From contig JBBAAR010000001.1 in NCBI GenBank assembly GCA_041658185.1, positions 124,001-188,000 of the forward strand: a DNA stretch of 64,000 nt. Reading direction: 5' to 3'. Origin of the DNA: UBA8919 sp041658185. GTDB taxonomy: Bacteria; Elusimicrobiota; UBA8919. Positions within the stretch are counted from its first letter, which is position 1; every line of letters begins with the position of its first letter. The notes below the pieces were generated by a model that worked only from the letters and a program-made list of their open reading frames with translations, did not search any database and was not told where the DNA came from. Shown in pieces: positions 1 to 8,138 of this stretch. A program made the position numbers and the translations under genes.

Positions 1-1888
1 CCTGACTTCTTATCGCATGCATGGGTAAATCCATTCCCGCCATAAGAACAAGCGTTTCCAGACGACTCAAACAGTCACGGGGCGCGTTTGCATGCACGGT
101 TGTTAACGAGCCGTCGTGGCCCGTATTCATCGCCTGCAACATATCCAGCGCCTCGCCGCCGCGGCACTCTCCTACGACAATTCTGTCCGGTCTCATACGG
201 AGCGAGTTGACCACAAGACGTCTGATGGTAATTTCTCCGGCGCCCTCAATGTTGGGAGGTCTGCTTTCAAGACGAACCCAGTGTTCCTGCGGAAGTTGGA
301 GTTCTGCAGCATCTTCAATAGTTAAAATCCTTTCGCTTGCGGGAATAAAACTTGCTAAAATGTTCAACAGCGTTGTTTTACCGGAACCTGTTCCGCCTGA
401 AATAATTATATTTTTCCGCAGTTGGACGCAGATCCTTAAAAACTCAATCATCTCCGGTGTGATAGAACTAAAATTGAGCAAATCCTTGAATGTGAAACGC
501 TCTTTTGAAAATTTTCTGATGGTGAGGCAGGGTCCCACGAGAGATAAAGGCGGAATAACGGCATTTACCCGGGAGCCGTCTTTTAAACGCGCATCAACTA
601 ACGGAGAGGACTCGTCTATCCTTCTTCCTAAGGGTGTCACGATTCTTTCAATAACATTTAACAACTGCTGGTTAGTCGTAAATTTTTTATTCGTAAGAAA
701 AATTTTTCCGGCGCGCTCTACATAGATTCTGTCGCGACCGTTAACCATAACCTCGGTGATGGTCGGGTCGCGAAGGAAATCTTCAAGAGGACCCAAACCG
801 AGCGACTGGTCTAAAACCTCCATCACAAGCCGGACTCTGTCAACACGGGCGGTAAGTTTTTCACCCTCGGAATTTAATATGCGTTCAATCGCTTCCTGAA
901 CCGTTTGTCTTGTTTCCGCTAATTTTTGTTTATCACCCGACGGCGAAAGTTCTATTCTTCTTTCTTTCATCTCGGCGACCAGTTTGTTGTAGACGCGCAT
1001 TTTTAATTCGTCCGTCGGAGGAAGAAGATTTCCGGAGGAGGATTTTACGGCGACAACCTCTTTTTCGCTTCGGGATGTCCGATGCTCTTTCCTTGTCTGC
1101 TCCATCGCATTTTTAAGTCCGACAAATAACCCGGCGCCTTGTTCTGCGCGGATGGTTTCTTCGGCAATGGTATTGACGATTGAATAAATCCCTCTTGAAA
1201 ATGGCGAGCGGGTGGATGCGGTAACGGCGGGAACGCCTCTGTTTATTGACAGAACCGCGGAGTCGGCGTCAAAAGGAATAAGCCATGCCGGTCTCTGCTT
1301 GATGTATTCCGAAACCTGGTCAACGCTCAAACCGCCGGCGATGTCCGCTTTATTTAAAACAACTTTCAGCATCTGAGTCGGATAATGATTTATTATAAAC
1401 TGCTGCCAGACCTTTTTCGCGTGATAAAGAGATGCGAGTTCGGGTGTGGTAACCAGAACAACCATATCTATATTGTCCATAACTGCAATCTGCAAATCGT
1501 TGAAACTTCTGCCGATGTTGACAATAACATAATCGTAGACGGAGCCGAAAAATGAAACCGTTTTTTCCGCATATGACGGAAGGATTTTAACCGAATCGCC
1601 GGATTCTGAAACTGCTGAAAGAAAATCAATTCCCGAGGAGTGTTCTACGACATAACCCTTCAACATCTGGGGCGAAAGTTTATCTATGACGGAAAGTAAA
1701 TCCAATAATGATTTAGTTTGAGGAACTGCTAATAGCAGCGCTATCTCACCCGCCATCGCAAAATTGAAATCCAAAAGCGCCACCCGTTTTTTTGTCTGAG
1801 ATTTGAGTGCTACGGCAAGATTAATAGCGACCAGCGTCTGTCCGACGCCGCCCTTTGAACCCATCACAGCAATTATTTTTCCTGACAT
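1..1888 (-). CDS. CpaE-CpaF fusion: ParA/MinD-like ATPase joined to Tad secretion ATPase (partial)
   Basis: One uninterrupted frame of about 629 codons runs from the ATG at 1888 to the window edge. Residues 1-260 are a ParA/MinD-like domain of the CpaE/TadZ type, which positions the pilus machine; its P-loop reads KGGVGQT, with Gln in place of the usual Lys. After a charged linker (about 260-330) follows a CpaF/TadA-type secretion ATPase, the motor for Flp pilus assembly: Walker A GGTGSGKTT near residue 498, the ERILTIEDAAEL box, and a His box with GHDGSLTTVHAN. I followed the frame base by base through the linker (1200-840) and saw no stop or shift. CpaE and CpaF are normally separate proteins. 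The C-terminus and further tad genes lie outside the window. It is transcribed behind cpaB. Confidence 0.9.
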   Translation of the reverse strand, partial: MSGKIIAVMGSKGGVGQTLVAINLAVALKSQTKKRVALLDFNFAMAGEIALLLAVPQTKSLLDLLSVIDKLSPQMLKGYVVEHSSGIDFLSAVSESGDSVKILPSYAEKTVSFFGSVYDYVIVNIGRSFNDLQIAVMDNIDMVVLVTTPELASLYHAKKVWQQFIINHYPTQMLKVVLNKADIAGGLSVDQVSEYIKQRPAWLIPFDADSAVLSINRGVPAVTASTRSPFSRGIYSIVNTIAEETIRAEQGAGLFVGLKNAMEQTRKEHRTSRSEKEVVAVKSSSGNLLPPTDELKMRVYNKLVAEMKERRIELSPSGDKQKLAETRQTVQEAIERILNSEGEKLTARVDRVRLVMEVLDQSLGLGPLEDFLRDPTITEVMVNGRDRIYVERAGKIFLTNKKFTTNQQLLNVIERIVTPLGRRIDESSPLVDARLKDGSRVNAVIPPLSLVGPCLTIRKFSKERFTFKDLLNFSSITPEMIEFLRICVQLRKNIIISGGTGSGKTTLLNILASFIPASERILTIEDAAELQLPQEHWVRLESRPPNIEGAGEITIRRLVVNSLRMRPDRIVVGECRGGEALDMLQAMNTGHDGSLTTVHANAPRDCLSRLETLVLMAGMDLPMHAIRSQ

Positions 1889-1986
1889 ATTAGAACCAGT
1901 GATAACGGCAGTGAACAAAAGTGGTGAAACAGTGAACGAAAGTGAATTGCACTTCCTCTCACTTCCTTTCACTTTCTTATACTGCC
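1889..1986 (-). repeat. Inverted micro-repeat between cpaB and cpaE-F
   Basis: On the gene strand a pyrimidine arm made of TTTCACTTC-like units precedes the ATG, and its purine partner (GTGAAC/GTGAAA units) is read on the opposite strand within the same 98-bp spacer. The 3' border next to the start codon is CTGGTTCTAATATG, which resembles the CTGGTGTTA border of similar elements at 8282, 11267 and 11680. No other gene or promoter was seen in the spacer. Confidence 0.6.
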
Positions 1987-2721
1987 CTATTTAGAGAACA
2001 CTCCCATCGTAGTTGCACCGACACCTACGATGTTATGGTCGTTTAATCCGCGCAGCACCAGCCGAATCGTGCCTTTTTCCAAAGCAAGGGCTACCGCCTG
2101 TGCCTCGTAAGGCGAAACAGCCAGCGTGACCGTCGGCAGTATATCTTCCGACGGAGCGGACACATCTGCGATATTGGTAACCGACTGCGTTTTGGCAGCG
2201 GATGCTCCCAGAATATTCTGTTTCCATGCGAGAACAAGGACATTCTGCAAAACCGTTACGGATTTATCCTGCTCGTCAATTGTGCAAATCACATCTACAT
2301 AATTTCCGGGCTTTATCAGTTCCGCAACACCCGAGGCAGAATCAACATTTATTGAAATTGCTCTTTTATTCTCGGGAACAATTATCGCAAGCCCCGTATC
2401 TTTACCGGGAGTTAAAAGTTTGGTGGAAACAATCTGTTCGCCCTGCATTACAGGAACCGCAGTCGCATAACTTTCATTTATAATTTGCGACACCGAATCA
2501 AGTGCTTTGGGCTGTTTGTACGCAGCGGGAACTTTTATCACATCAACATTATACTCTTTCAGGAGAGTTCCCTCGGCGATATCACCTCTTGCAATAAGCA
2601 CCTCCGTCATCTGAGCACCGCTGCGATATTTTATTTCCATACTGCGGACAAGCATAAATGTTAAGATAACGGCAAACAAACCCATAACGACGGCAATCAA
2701 AAGCACCTTTTTGTTTTTCAT
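1987..2721 (-). CDS. cpaB: Flp pilus assembly protein CpaB (RcpC family)
   Basis: This 244-residue protein has one N-terminal membrane segment (about 5-27, VLLIAVVMGLFAVILTFMLV), then a SAF domain starting near residue 40 (EVLIARGDIAEGTLL) and an RcpC/CpaB domain including the GNYVDVICTI strand. CpaB is a periplasmic component of Tad/Flp pilus assembly. An SD of GGAGGG precedes the ATG and a strong promoter lies 60-90 bp upstream, so cpaB is the first gene of a Tad transcript that continues into the cpaE-cpaF fusion. Length is normal for the family. Confidence 0.9.
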   Translation of the reverse strand: MKNKKVLLIAVVMGLFAVILTFMLVRSMEIKYRSGAQMTEVLIARGDIAEGTLLKEYNVDVIKVPAAYKQPKALDSVSQIINESYATAVPVMQGEQIVSTKLLTPGKDTGLAIIVPENKRAISINVDSASGVAELIKPGNYVDVICTIDEQDKSVTVLQNVLVLAWKQNILGASAAKTQSVTNIADVSAPSEDILPTVTLAVSPYEAQAVALALEKGTIRLVLRGLNDHNIVGVGATTMGVFSK

Positions 2722-2784
2722 AAATCAATCCCTCCGACCGAGTATGTCCGCTTTGGCGGAAAACGGTGAAATTCAGTTAGAATT

Positions 2785-2813
2785 ATGATATAAAAAATAA
2801 ACGGAAATGTCAA
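2785..2813 (-). promoter_or_regulatory. Sigma70-type promoter for the cpaB operon
   Basis: On the minus strand TTGACA (2808-2813) is followed after exactly 17 bases by TATCAT (2785-2790). Transcription would start near 2778, giving a 57-base leader with GGAGGG before the cpaB ATG at 2721. Confidence 0.75.
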
Positions 2814-2825
2814 GAAAAAAATAAA

Positions 2826-2905
2826 AAAGAAACCCGACAGGATTTACAGGATAAAACAGGATAAAAATCAGATATTAAAATCCTGTTAATCCCGTCAAAA
2901 AATTT
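2826..2905. repeat. CAGGAT-type inverted micro-repeat
   Basis: Units of CAGGATTTA/CAGGATAAAA on the plus strand face AATCCTGTTAATCCCGTC. The arms pair imperfectly (about 16 of 20 positions by eye), with the purine-rich arm first in the direction of the minus-strand genes. It sits just after the stop of the MBL gene and could also act as a terminator, although no U-run follows the stem. Confidence 0.55.
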
Positions 2906-3949
2906 TTATCTTTCTGTTGTGATTTTGAGTGAAGTACCGTCGGTAAGAAGCGTAATTGTCCCGTTTTGGTCGGTCCGATAAATGTTTACGTTTCTGTCAA
3001 CAAGTTTTTTTACGGTTTCGTCGGCTGGATGTCCGAAAGTATTGCCCCTTCCGGAAGATATAACGGCGATATCCGGAGATACCCTGTCAAGAAACGGAGA
3101 CGAGGTGGATGTTTTTGAGCCGTGATGGGCGATTTTTAATACGGTGGATTTTAACTCGCCGCGCCAACTGACAAGGTCGTTTTCAGCTTCAAGTTCAACA
3201 TCGCCTGTAAAAAGAAAGGATACATTTTGATATGTAATCTTTAGGACAATTGAAGAATTGTTCTCGTCGGATTTTGTACCTCTGTATTTACTAAGTGGTC
3301 CCAAAAACTTCATTAAAACACCGCCGCCCAAATCAACCGTTTCACCGACAGTCGGAACAACATATTTCGCCTTGGCATCCTTAACCTGCTGCAAAAATGT
3401 TTCATACAACGGATATGATTTCGGGAAATTGGCGTCATAAACAACTTTCGGAAAAATTTTATTTTCCATAAGCGTAACAAATCCGCCGTAATGGTCTGCA
3501 TGCGGATGGGTGGCGATGAAATAGTCAATAACAAGCGGTAAATGGTAAGTGGTAAGCGGCTGAAGTTCTTTTTGTAAATAAGGAATTATTACATTTTTCG
3601 CAGCATCCTCTTTTTCTTCGCTGGTTCCTTCACTTTCTTCAATAATATATCCTGGCTTTCCGCCGGCATCAATCAAAATTATTTTTTTAGAAGGCGTGAA
3701 TAAAAGCGTTGAGTCGCCCTGTCCAACGTCAAAAAATATAATTTTTAAAACTTTTGAAGGGTCACTGAACTCCTTGGATTTTGAGGACGGTTTAACAGCA
3801 AAGTAAATTGCCCACACAGATATGCACCCGATAAATAAAATAGCGGCGGTGATGTTACCGGCGTTAAAAATCTTTGATTCCTCGCCGGAACGGGCTTTTT
3901 TTGCCTCATCCTGTAATATCTGCCTGTACTTTTTAAATCTTGATTCCAT
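2906..3949 (-). CDS. Membrane-anchored ComEC-type metallo-beta-lactamase-fold protein
   Basis: The protein has 347 residues from the ATG at 3949; the frame stays open 75 bases further up, but that stretch is repeat DNA, and CTGGTATTAAA precedes this ATG as at other genes here. A membrane segment lies at about 33-52. The rest is an MBL domain of the type found at the C-terminus of ComEC: FFDVGQGDS, LIDAGG, HPHADH (148-153), FTGDVE, AHHGSKTS and GNTFGHP, so all metal-binding motifs are present and a hydrolase (probably phosphodiesterase or nuclease) outside the membrane is likely. Compared with its relatives at 34992 and 35978 it has eight extra residues just before HPHADH, encoded by a TTACCACTTACC-type micro-repeat (3533-3560). 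Its substrate is unknown. Confidence 0.8.
   Translation of the reverse strand: MESRFKKYRQILQDEAKKARSGEESKIFNAGNITAAILFIGCISVWAIYFAVKPSSKSKEFSDPSKVLKIIFFDVGQGDSTLLFTPSKKIILIDAGGKPGYIIEESEGTSEEKEDAAKNVIIPYLQKELQPLTTYHLPLVIDYFIATHPHADHYGGFVTLMENKIFPKVVYDANFPKSYPLYETFLQQVKDAKAKYVVPTVGETVDLGGGVLMKFLGPLSKYRGTKSDENNSSIVLKITYQNVSFLFTGDVELEAENDLVSWRGELKSTVLKIAHHGSKTSTSSPFLDRVSPDIAVISSGRGNTFGHPADETVKKLVDRNVNIYRTDQNGTITLLTDGTSLKITTER
3533..3560. repeat. Micro-repeat inside the MBL coding region
   Basis: GGTAAATGGTAAGTGGTAAG on the plus strand is a short tandem repeat. It encodes the eight residues that this MBL protein has in excess of its paralogues between the IPYL and HPHADH motifs (22 residues against 14 in both relatives). 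Confidence 0.6.
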
Positions 3950-4070
3950 TTTAATACCAGTGAGTAAGTGAGTAGGAAGTAGTGTAGTTGCCGAGTTTGC
4001 TCGGCTGTTTGTAGTTGCAGACATTATATCTGCATAAAGCCAACCAAGGTTGGCAACTACTACTCGCTAC
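3950..4070. repeat. Micro-repeat hairpin with nested palindromes
   Basis: In gene-strand direction a purine-rich arm (AAGTAGCGAGTAGTAG) starts at the helicase stop codon and a pyrimidine-rich arm (CTACTCACTTACTCAC) ends at the MBL start. Between them are nested palindromes on the plus strand: CCGAG/CTCGG (3991-3995, 4000-4004), GTAGTTGC/GCAACTAC (4011-4018, 4053-4060), GCAGA/TCTGC (4017-4021, 4029-4033) and the perfect 16-mer GCCAACCAAGGTTGGC (4039-4054). Confidence 0.75.
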
Positions 4071-6449
4071 TTACCTGAACATCTTCACCAAAAAATACTT
4101 AAACTTTTCCAAGAACCCGACGGCAAAACTTCCTTTATCCAAAAGTTTACCGGGCAAGCAGTTCAAAAATTGAGACGGTTCAAATTGCTGCGGCTTTCCG
4201 TACCACTTTCTTGTATCCGCATATGTAAGAAACAACCGCTCTTTTGCGCGGGTGAGACCCACATAAAAAAGCCGGCGCTCCTCGTCAAGCCGTTTTTCTT
4301 TTTCTTTTTTTGAGATTTTTTCACCGGAAAAATGTTTTATCGGAATTATATTTTCTTCAAGCCCGATAAAAAATACGGCGTTAAATTCCAGACCTTTGGC
4401 GGCGTGCAGCGACATCACATTGACATAATCATTAACCGTTTTCAGCGCCGACTGCTCGGTTGATTTCCCTCGCATAGATATGCTTTCAATAAACATATCA
4501 ATTTTCTCGTATAGGGGAAGATTGCCGCCGCGAACCCGCTCAAAATCAGCCGCTTCCTCCTTTACTGCGAGAGCGAATCTTACCGACTCTTTTCCCTGTT
4601 CCGACTGGAATGCGCTTTTCTGATAATAATCCAGATAACCGCCTTTTTCCAAAATATAACCGATTGCATCGGACAAAGACATCTGAGGATTGCTATCTGC
4701 TATGTCCAAAAAAATCTCAAAAAGTTTTAGGAATTTCTTTTTACTACTTTCGTCTATTAAGCGGCGAAGCATATCTTCAAGAACTTTTCCATCGGTAAAA
4801 AGTTTATACGGATGCAAAATATGCGACATTATCTCGTTTTCAATGGCGGAAAATAAAACCGGCGGCAGATAGTAAAGACGCTTAATATCGCCCTCAATAG
4901 AAGAACCTTCAATAACAATCATCGGCATCGGTTCGGTAAAAATTTTTTCATGCAGTTTAATATAAAAGTCTAACACTTTAATGTATGAGCAAATATCCTG
5001 CACCTCTTTTCTCTGCCAGAAATGCGGATTGTATATTATAAATGGGATTTTTTTGCTTTCTAAAATTTTTTTTGCGACTTTTGATTGCTCGTGTGTGCGG
5101 TATAAAATCGCGAAATCATTCCATCTTAAATGCGAATCTTTTTGTTTTATCCGCTCCATTTCAAACACGCAGAAATTGATTTCATCAGTTTCGTCTTTTG
5201 CTTTATAGACGGTAATCGCATCGCCGAAGTCCAAAGAACCGTCATTTTTTCTTTTAACCGGCTCAATCGTTTTAACGAGATGTTTCGGCTTGGACTTTTT
5301 GAACACCTCGTTTGCAGCGGTGATAATTGTTGCAGTGGAGCGGTAGTTTTTTACAAGTTTGATGTTGGTGCAATTCGGGTAGTCCTTTTCAAAAAATAGA
5401 ATGTTTCTGATGTCGGCTCCTCGCCAGGCATAGATTGACTGGTCGTCATCGCCCACGACAAAAAGATTTTGACTCTTGCCTACAAGTTTTTTGCAAAGGG
5501 TGTACTGCGCGTAATTTGTGTCCTGATATTCGTCCACAAGAATAAACTTGAACCGACGCTGATACCATGACAGCACCGTCGGGAATCTGTTAAATAAATC
5601 CACGACAAGCATCATCATATCGTTGAAATCAATAAGCCCCTGCTGTTTCAAAGTATTCTGATACCTTTCATAAACGGGAACGATTTTCTGTTCTTCTTTT
5701 GTTGCCATTTTTCTTAAATTTTCAACATTAATAAGTTCGTTTTTCCAGTGCTCTATTTTCATTACAACGTCGTCGTATTTCACATTCGGGTCGGTTGCAA
5801 ACTCCAAATCAAAGCATGGCTTCAAAACCTTGTATGGGTTTTCTAAAATCTTAAATCCCGCAGGCATACCGATCCTCTCTGCATTAAGCCAAGTCCGTCC
5901 GTCGTCGGTAGGAGATTCTTCCTTTAAGATTTTAAGACAAATTGAGTGAAATGTTCCCACCCACATTTTAGAAATCTGTTCAGAAATTGTCAGGTACTGT
6001 TCTTCCGTCATTCCCTCTTTTACAGAGAGAAAAAATCTTTTGATACGGGCACGCATCTCTTCCGCCGCTTTAACGGTAAATGTAAGTGCAAGTATGTTCT
6101 GCGGATTAACTCCGGATAATATAAGGTAAATAATTCTGTATGTAAGGGCGGTCGTTTTTCCGCTGCCGGCGCAGGCAAAAATAAGGAGCGGGCCGCCGGT
6201 TTTATGATTGTGAAAGACCGCCTCTAACTGCTCCGGATTAAGTTGCTGTGAAATTGTCAGAAGTTGTCCCACGCGGGAAGCCGGCTGTCCCGCCCGCAGG
6301 ATTACCGCAGAGAGAGCATCATCCAAAATGCTTTTTTGCTTTTCGTTCAAATCTGAAATCCTCAAGTTATACAACCGGGCAACATCCGGCGGTAAACCCG
6401 CGAGCGGGTCAACTTTATTGAAATTATTTATGGCATCAACCGTGTTCAT
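4071..6449 (-). CDS. UvrD/PcrA-like superfamily 1 DNA helicase
   Basis: This 792-residue protein carries the ordered SF1A helicase motifs: Walker A ACAGSGKTT (92-100), Walker B LVDEYQDTNYAQ, motif III VVGDDDQSIYAWRG, motif IV KNYRST, motif V MSLHAAKGLEF and motif VI RRLFYVGLTRAKERL. UvrD-family enzymes unwind DNA 3' to 5' during repair and recombination. An extra 75 or so residues precede the motif I region, and the C-terminal tail is short. The start follows the zinc-phospholipase stop by one base, so the two are co-transcribed. Its position among comEC and a Cas4-like nuclease suggests a role in processing incoming or damaged DNA, but that is inference; it could equally be the housekeeping UvrD. 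Confidence 0.9.
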   Translation of the reverse strand: MNTVDAINNFNKVDPLAGLPPDVARLYNLRISDLNEKQKSILDDALSAVILRAGQPASRVGQLLTISQQLNPEQLEAVFHNHKTGGPLLIFACAGSGKTTALTYRIIYLILSGVNPQNILALTFTVKAAEEMRARIKRFFLSVKEGMTEEQYLTISEQISKMWVGTFHSICLKILKEESPTDDGRTWLNAERIGMPAGFKILENPYKVLKPCFDLEFATDPNVKYDDVVMKIEHWKNELINVENLRKMATKEEQKIVPVYERYQNTLKQQGLIDFNDMMMLVVDLFNRFPTVLSWYQRRFKFILVDEYQDTNYAQYTLCKKLVGKSQNLFVVGDDDQSIYAWRGADIRNILFFEKDYPNCTNIKLVKNYRSTATIITAANEVFKKSKPKHLVKTIEPVKRKNDGSLDFGDAITVYKAKDETDEINFCVFEMERIKQKDSHLRWNDFAILYRTHEQSKVAKKILESKKIPFIIYNPHFWQRKEVQDICSYIKVLDFYIKLHEKIFTEPMPMIVIEGSSIEGDIKRLYYLPPVLFSAIENEIMSHILHPYKLFTDGKVLEDMLRRLIDESSKKKFLKLFEIFLDIADSNPQMSLSDAIGYILEKGGYLDYYQKSAFQSEQGKESVRFALAVKEEAADFERVRGGNLPLYEKIDMFIESISMRGKSTEQSALKTVNDYVNVMSLHAAKGLEFNAVFFIGLEENIIPIKHFSGEKISKKEKEKRLDEERRLFYVGLTRAKERLFLTYADTRKWYGKPQQFEPSQFLNCLPGKLLDKGSFAVGFLEKFKYFLVKMFR

Positions 6450-6450
6450 T

Positions 6451-7536
6451 TTATTTTCCCAACTTTTTTATCTGATTTTTTGCCTCCGCATCATACTTAC
6501 TGCCTTTTAGTGCTTCCCACTCTTTTACGGCATCATTTTTGTTATCAAGTTTTTCATACATAACTGCCAGTCGGTGTCTCATATCAATTGCCTGCGGGTT
6601 TGTTTTAACACATTTTTTTAAGATTCCCGCTTCTTTTTTCGGCTCGTCTATTTTATTCCAAATATCCGCCAGACGGCTGTAAAGTTTTACTTCCTTCGGA
6701 AAAACCTTTATCCCGTAATTTAAGTTATCAACGGCTCTATCAAGGAGATTGTCTTTCATATACTCTTCGCTGAGAGTCAGGTAATCGGCAGGAATTTTCT
6801 GCCTCAGTTTCAACATAAGATATATCTTTTCCCGCCAGATAGTGTACCAAACATCCACCGTCTCATTATAGGCGTTTATTATAGAATTTCTTGTAAGTTT
6901 TTCAACCTGCTTTATCTGATTGCCGGGATTGTCAATATATGCATCCGCGATATCTGAATAGTGGTCGTATCCGTATTTTGCATCGGCGGAAAACATCGTC
7001 GGAATATCAGAAATATAGTTAGGTTTCCTCGGGACATATTTTATATTAAGGTCCGCCGCATTGTCCTCATACCTTTGATGAAAAGTATCCTCAAACTGTC
7101 TCTGGTCGCAGTGCAGCGGCTGATTCGCATCGGATATGTAATGACTGATTTTCCCCAAATCCAAAAAAAAATTTTCGTCAGTTTTTCTTTCGGGTTTCAG
7201 AAGTTCATCATTTATTTTTAGAGTCATATACAGACATATCTCTGAATTGTGAGGGCGGATTTCCCCTTCGTCGTAGACATCCGGATAGATGCTTCCCTCT
7301 CTCAATTTTGATTCGTTCTGAATAAGAAAATCCCTGAACTTCGTCGGTAAATATCTGTTTCTTGCCGCCTGGGATGCGATTCCTCTGTGAGTATTGTGAA
7401 TCCAGCCGAAAAGGAAGGTTAAAGGTATAAATAAAAGGTATAAATTAAGGCAAGTAAAAGATAGAAAATTAAAACTAAAATTACGGCAAAATATTTTAAC
7501 CTTTAACCTTAAACCTTTAACCTTTATTGTTTTCAT
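6451..7536 (-). CDS. Secreted zinc-dependent phospholipase C / S1-P1 nuclease-fold protein with TPRs
   Basis: I start at the ATG at 7536 because it overlaps the upstream stop as ATGA (a GTG lies 18 bases further up). Residues 1-44 are a signal peptide. The mature protein would begin WIHNTH, and Trp-1/His-6 spacing matches the N-terminal zinc ligands of the PC-PLC/S1-P1 fold. Further ligand-like motifs are HYISDANQPLH and FHQRYED. The C-terminal 130 residues contain TPR-like repeats (EEYMKDNLLDRAVDNLNYG, KEAGILKKCVKTNPQ). Such enzymes hydrolyse phosphodiesters of lipids or nucleic acids; the substrate cannot be told. The signal-peptide core and charged n-region are both encoded by micro-repeat arms. 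Confidence 0.75.
   Translation of the reverse strand: MKTIKVKGLRLKVKIFCRNFSFNFLSFTCLNLYLLFIPLTFLFGWIHNTHRGIASQAARNRYLPTKFRDFLIQNESKLREGSIYPDVYDEGEIRPHNSEICLYMTLKINDELLKPERKTDENFFLDLGKISHYISDANQPLHCDQRQFEDTFHQRYEDNAADLNIKYVPRKPNYISDIPTMFSADAKYGYDHYSDIADAYIDNPGNQIKQVEKLTRNSIINAYNETVDVWYTIWREKIYLMLKLRQKIPADYLTLSEEYMKDNLLDRAVDNLNYGIKVFPKEVKLYSRLADIWNKIDEPKKEAGILKKCVKTNPQAIDMRHRLAVMYEKLDNKNDAVKEWEALKGSKYDAEAKNQIKKLGK
7416..7529 (-). repeat. AAAGGTTAAA-type inverted micro-repeat encoding a signal peptide
   Basis: On the gene strand the left arm (7490-7529) is built of AAAGGTTAAAGG units and encodes KVKGLRLKVK. The right arm (7416-7450) is its pyrimidine complement (TTTATACCTTTTATTTATACC) and encodes NLYLLFIPLTFL. 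Together they make the n- and h-regions of the zinc-phospholipase signal peptide. Confidence 0.8.
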
Positions 7537-8138
7537 ACCAATGCCTGCTGACACTCTAAGGCGAATTCACAGACGGCACACCTATGATGCACATTGTGAT
7601 TCCTTATAAGTTGAGAAACTTCGCTTTTGTAAATTTTTTTCTTGACATCTGCGATTGCCCTAACACGCTCAAAAAGTTCATTTTTTAATTCATCGGAATT
7701 TTCAACCGAATGTTCTTTATTATCGTCGTCAAGGTATCTTATAATTCCTCTTTTTACGGGAGAGGAAAAACTTTTTTCTACCATCAAAAAATATGCCGCA
7801 AGTTGAAGAGAGTGATACTTGCTCATTTCCGCCGGCGACTTTCCGCTTTTCAGGTCAACAACAAAAACCTCTTTTGTTTTTTTGTCCTGCATCACGAGGT
7901 CGGGTTTGCCTATAAGAACCACAGTATCATCAATTTGATAAGAAAGAAGTCCGCCGTCGCTTCCTGCATAAATTATGGTTCCATCACCGTAATTTTTTTT
8001 ATCCCGCTCGCGGGACTCTTTATTCTTTTTGATTTTATGTTTTGCCGACCGAAAAACAACATCAATAAAAATCAAAGCAAACAAAATTGCCGATACGGTA
8101 AGTACGACTAACTTATATTCAAGAAAAAACTCTCTCAT
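7533..8138 (-). CDS. Membrane-anchored PD-(D/E)XK nuclease, Cas4/RecB-like
   Basis: This 201-residue protein starts with a membrane segment (9-29) and a basic stretch. The nuclease core follows: GKPDLVM, then VVDLKSGKS (the D...DxK active-site residues), QLAAYFLMVE, and a C-terminal CAVCEFALEC cysteine cluster like the Fe-S clasp of Cas4/AddB-type exonucleases. Cas4 normally has one more cysteine in an N-terminal helix. That piece seems to lie on the 48-residue ORF just upstream (8135-8281), which overlaps by ATGA. No CRISPR array or cas gene is present, so a general DNA repair or DNA-uptake role is more likely than adaptation. Confidence 0.75.
   Translation of the reverse strand: MREFFLEYKLVVLTVSAILFALIFIDVVFRSAKHKIKKNKESRERDKKNYGDGTIIYAGSDGGLLSYQIDDTVVLIGKPDLVMQDKKTKEVFVVDLKSGKSPAEMSKYHSLQLAAYFLMVEKSFSSPVKRGIIRYLDDDNKEHSVENSDELKNELFERVRAIADVKKKIYKSEVSQLIRNHNVHHRCAVCEFALECQQALV

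Noticed and set aside
21..1994. Open frames on the plus strand opposite the cpaE-cpaF gene
   Set aside because: They overlap a strongly supported conserved protein on the minus strand, have no recognisable domains or SD, and are shadows of its codon pattern.
2906..3949. Stand-alone MBL proteins as antibiotic-resistance beta-lactamases
   Set aside because: The motif set (DVGQGDS, HHGS, ending in a RTDxxGTI-type strand) is that of the ComEC C-terminal domain, not of class B beta-lactamases.
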